This document shows, one piece after another, positions 6,156 to 6,231 of a DNA stretch of 6,231 nucleotides (position 1 is the first letter of the stretch; each line of letters starts with the position of its first letter). The notes beneath the pieces were generated by a model that saw only the letters and a program-made list of their open reading frames with translations, was not told the origin of the DNA and searched no databases. Source of the stretch: Thermaerobacter marianensis (lineage in GTDB: Bacteria; Bacillota; Sulfobacillia; DYIH01); the NCBI GenBank assembly GCA_020723785.1, contig DYIH01000101.1, positions 1-6,231 of the forward strand, given 5' to 3'. The position numbers and the translations under genes are program-made.

Positions 6156-6231
6156 GCTGGCGTAGCTCAACAGGCAGAGCAGCCGCCTTGTAAGCGGCAG
6201 GTTGTCGGTTCGAGTCCGTCCGCCAGCTCCA
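6156..6231 (+). tRNA. tRNA-Thr (anticodon UGU)
   Basis: A complete 76-base cloverleaf with encoded CCA. Acceptor GCTGGCG (6156-6162) pairs with CGCCAGC (6221-6227), discriminator T6228. The D-stem is GCTC/GAGC with GG in the loop. The anticodon stem GCCGC/GCGGC encloses loop CTTGTAA, giving anticodon TGT (6189-6191), which reads ACA and by wobble other Thr codons. The variable loop is AGGTT. The T-loop TTCGAGT is standard, but its stem GTCGG/CCGTC contains one T-T mismatch (bases 6205 and 6219, tRNA positions 50 and 64). All other helices are perfect, so a functional gene is likely. A tRNA-Thr near sigH often precedes tuf, rpmG, secE and nusG in related genomes; those would lie to the right of the window. 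Confidence 0.96.

Overview
The window is a conserved housekeeping block of a Firmicutes (Bacillota) chromosome, most likely a GC-rich Clostridia-type lineage. The gene order (PIN/TRAM protein yacL, ispD, ispF, cysS, thyX, rlmB, sigH) is the classic Firmicutes arrangement. The sigma factor is unmistakably SigH/Spo0H of the endospore-forming lineage. Most of the window is very GC-rich (about 70% in lines I counted by eye), while the sigH region is clearly lower (about 53-58%). I cannot name the species.

Layout, all genes on the + strand. Positions 1-641 hold the 3' part of a yacL-type PIN/TRAM gene, which overlaps the next start by one base (TGATG). Positions 641-1888 hold one open frame encoding both IspD and IspF, two non-consecutive enzymes of the MEP isoprenoid pathway, joined by a Gly-rich linker. 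A short spacer with a hairpin leads to cysS (1935-3413, TTG start). A 128-base spacer with two adjacent hairpins leads to thyX (3542-4189). A 95-base spacer carrying a duplicated hairpin/start region leads to rlmB (best start 4285, end 5040). The promoter of sigH lies at 5083-5112 and sigH at 5242-5913. Downstream is a decayed fragment of a CPA2-type cation/proton antiporter (about 5930-6051), then a promoter and tRNA-Thr(UGU) at 6156-6231, which ends exactly at the window edge with an encoded CCA.

The yacL-to-rlmB genes look co-transcribed: tight or overlapping junctions, no convincing terminator and no internal promoter that I can support. They cover isoprenoid precursors, cysteinyl-tRNA, dTMP made by the flavin-dependent route, and 23S rRNA methylation. 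sigH has its own sigma-A-type promoter with inverted repeats around it, as expected for a gene regulated at the transition to stationary phase. Two genes often present in this neighbourhood, mrnC (Mini-RNase III, between cysS and thyX) and the NYN-domain yacP (between rlmB and sigH), are absent.

No wholly new multi-gene system is visible. The most interesting structures are the tandem hairpins ahead of rlmB (the second puts the Shine-Dalgarno in its loop and the GTG start in its stem), the IspDF fusion, the one-residue-longer ThyX signature motif, and the antiporter relic after sigH.
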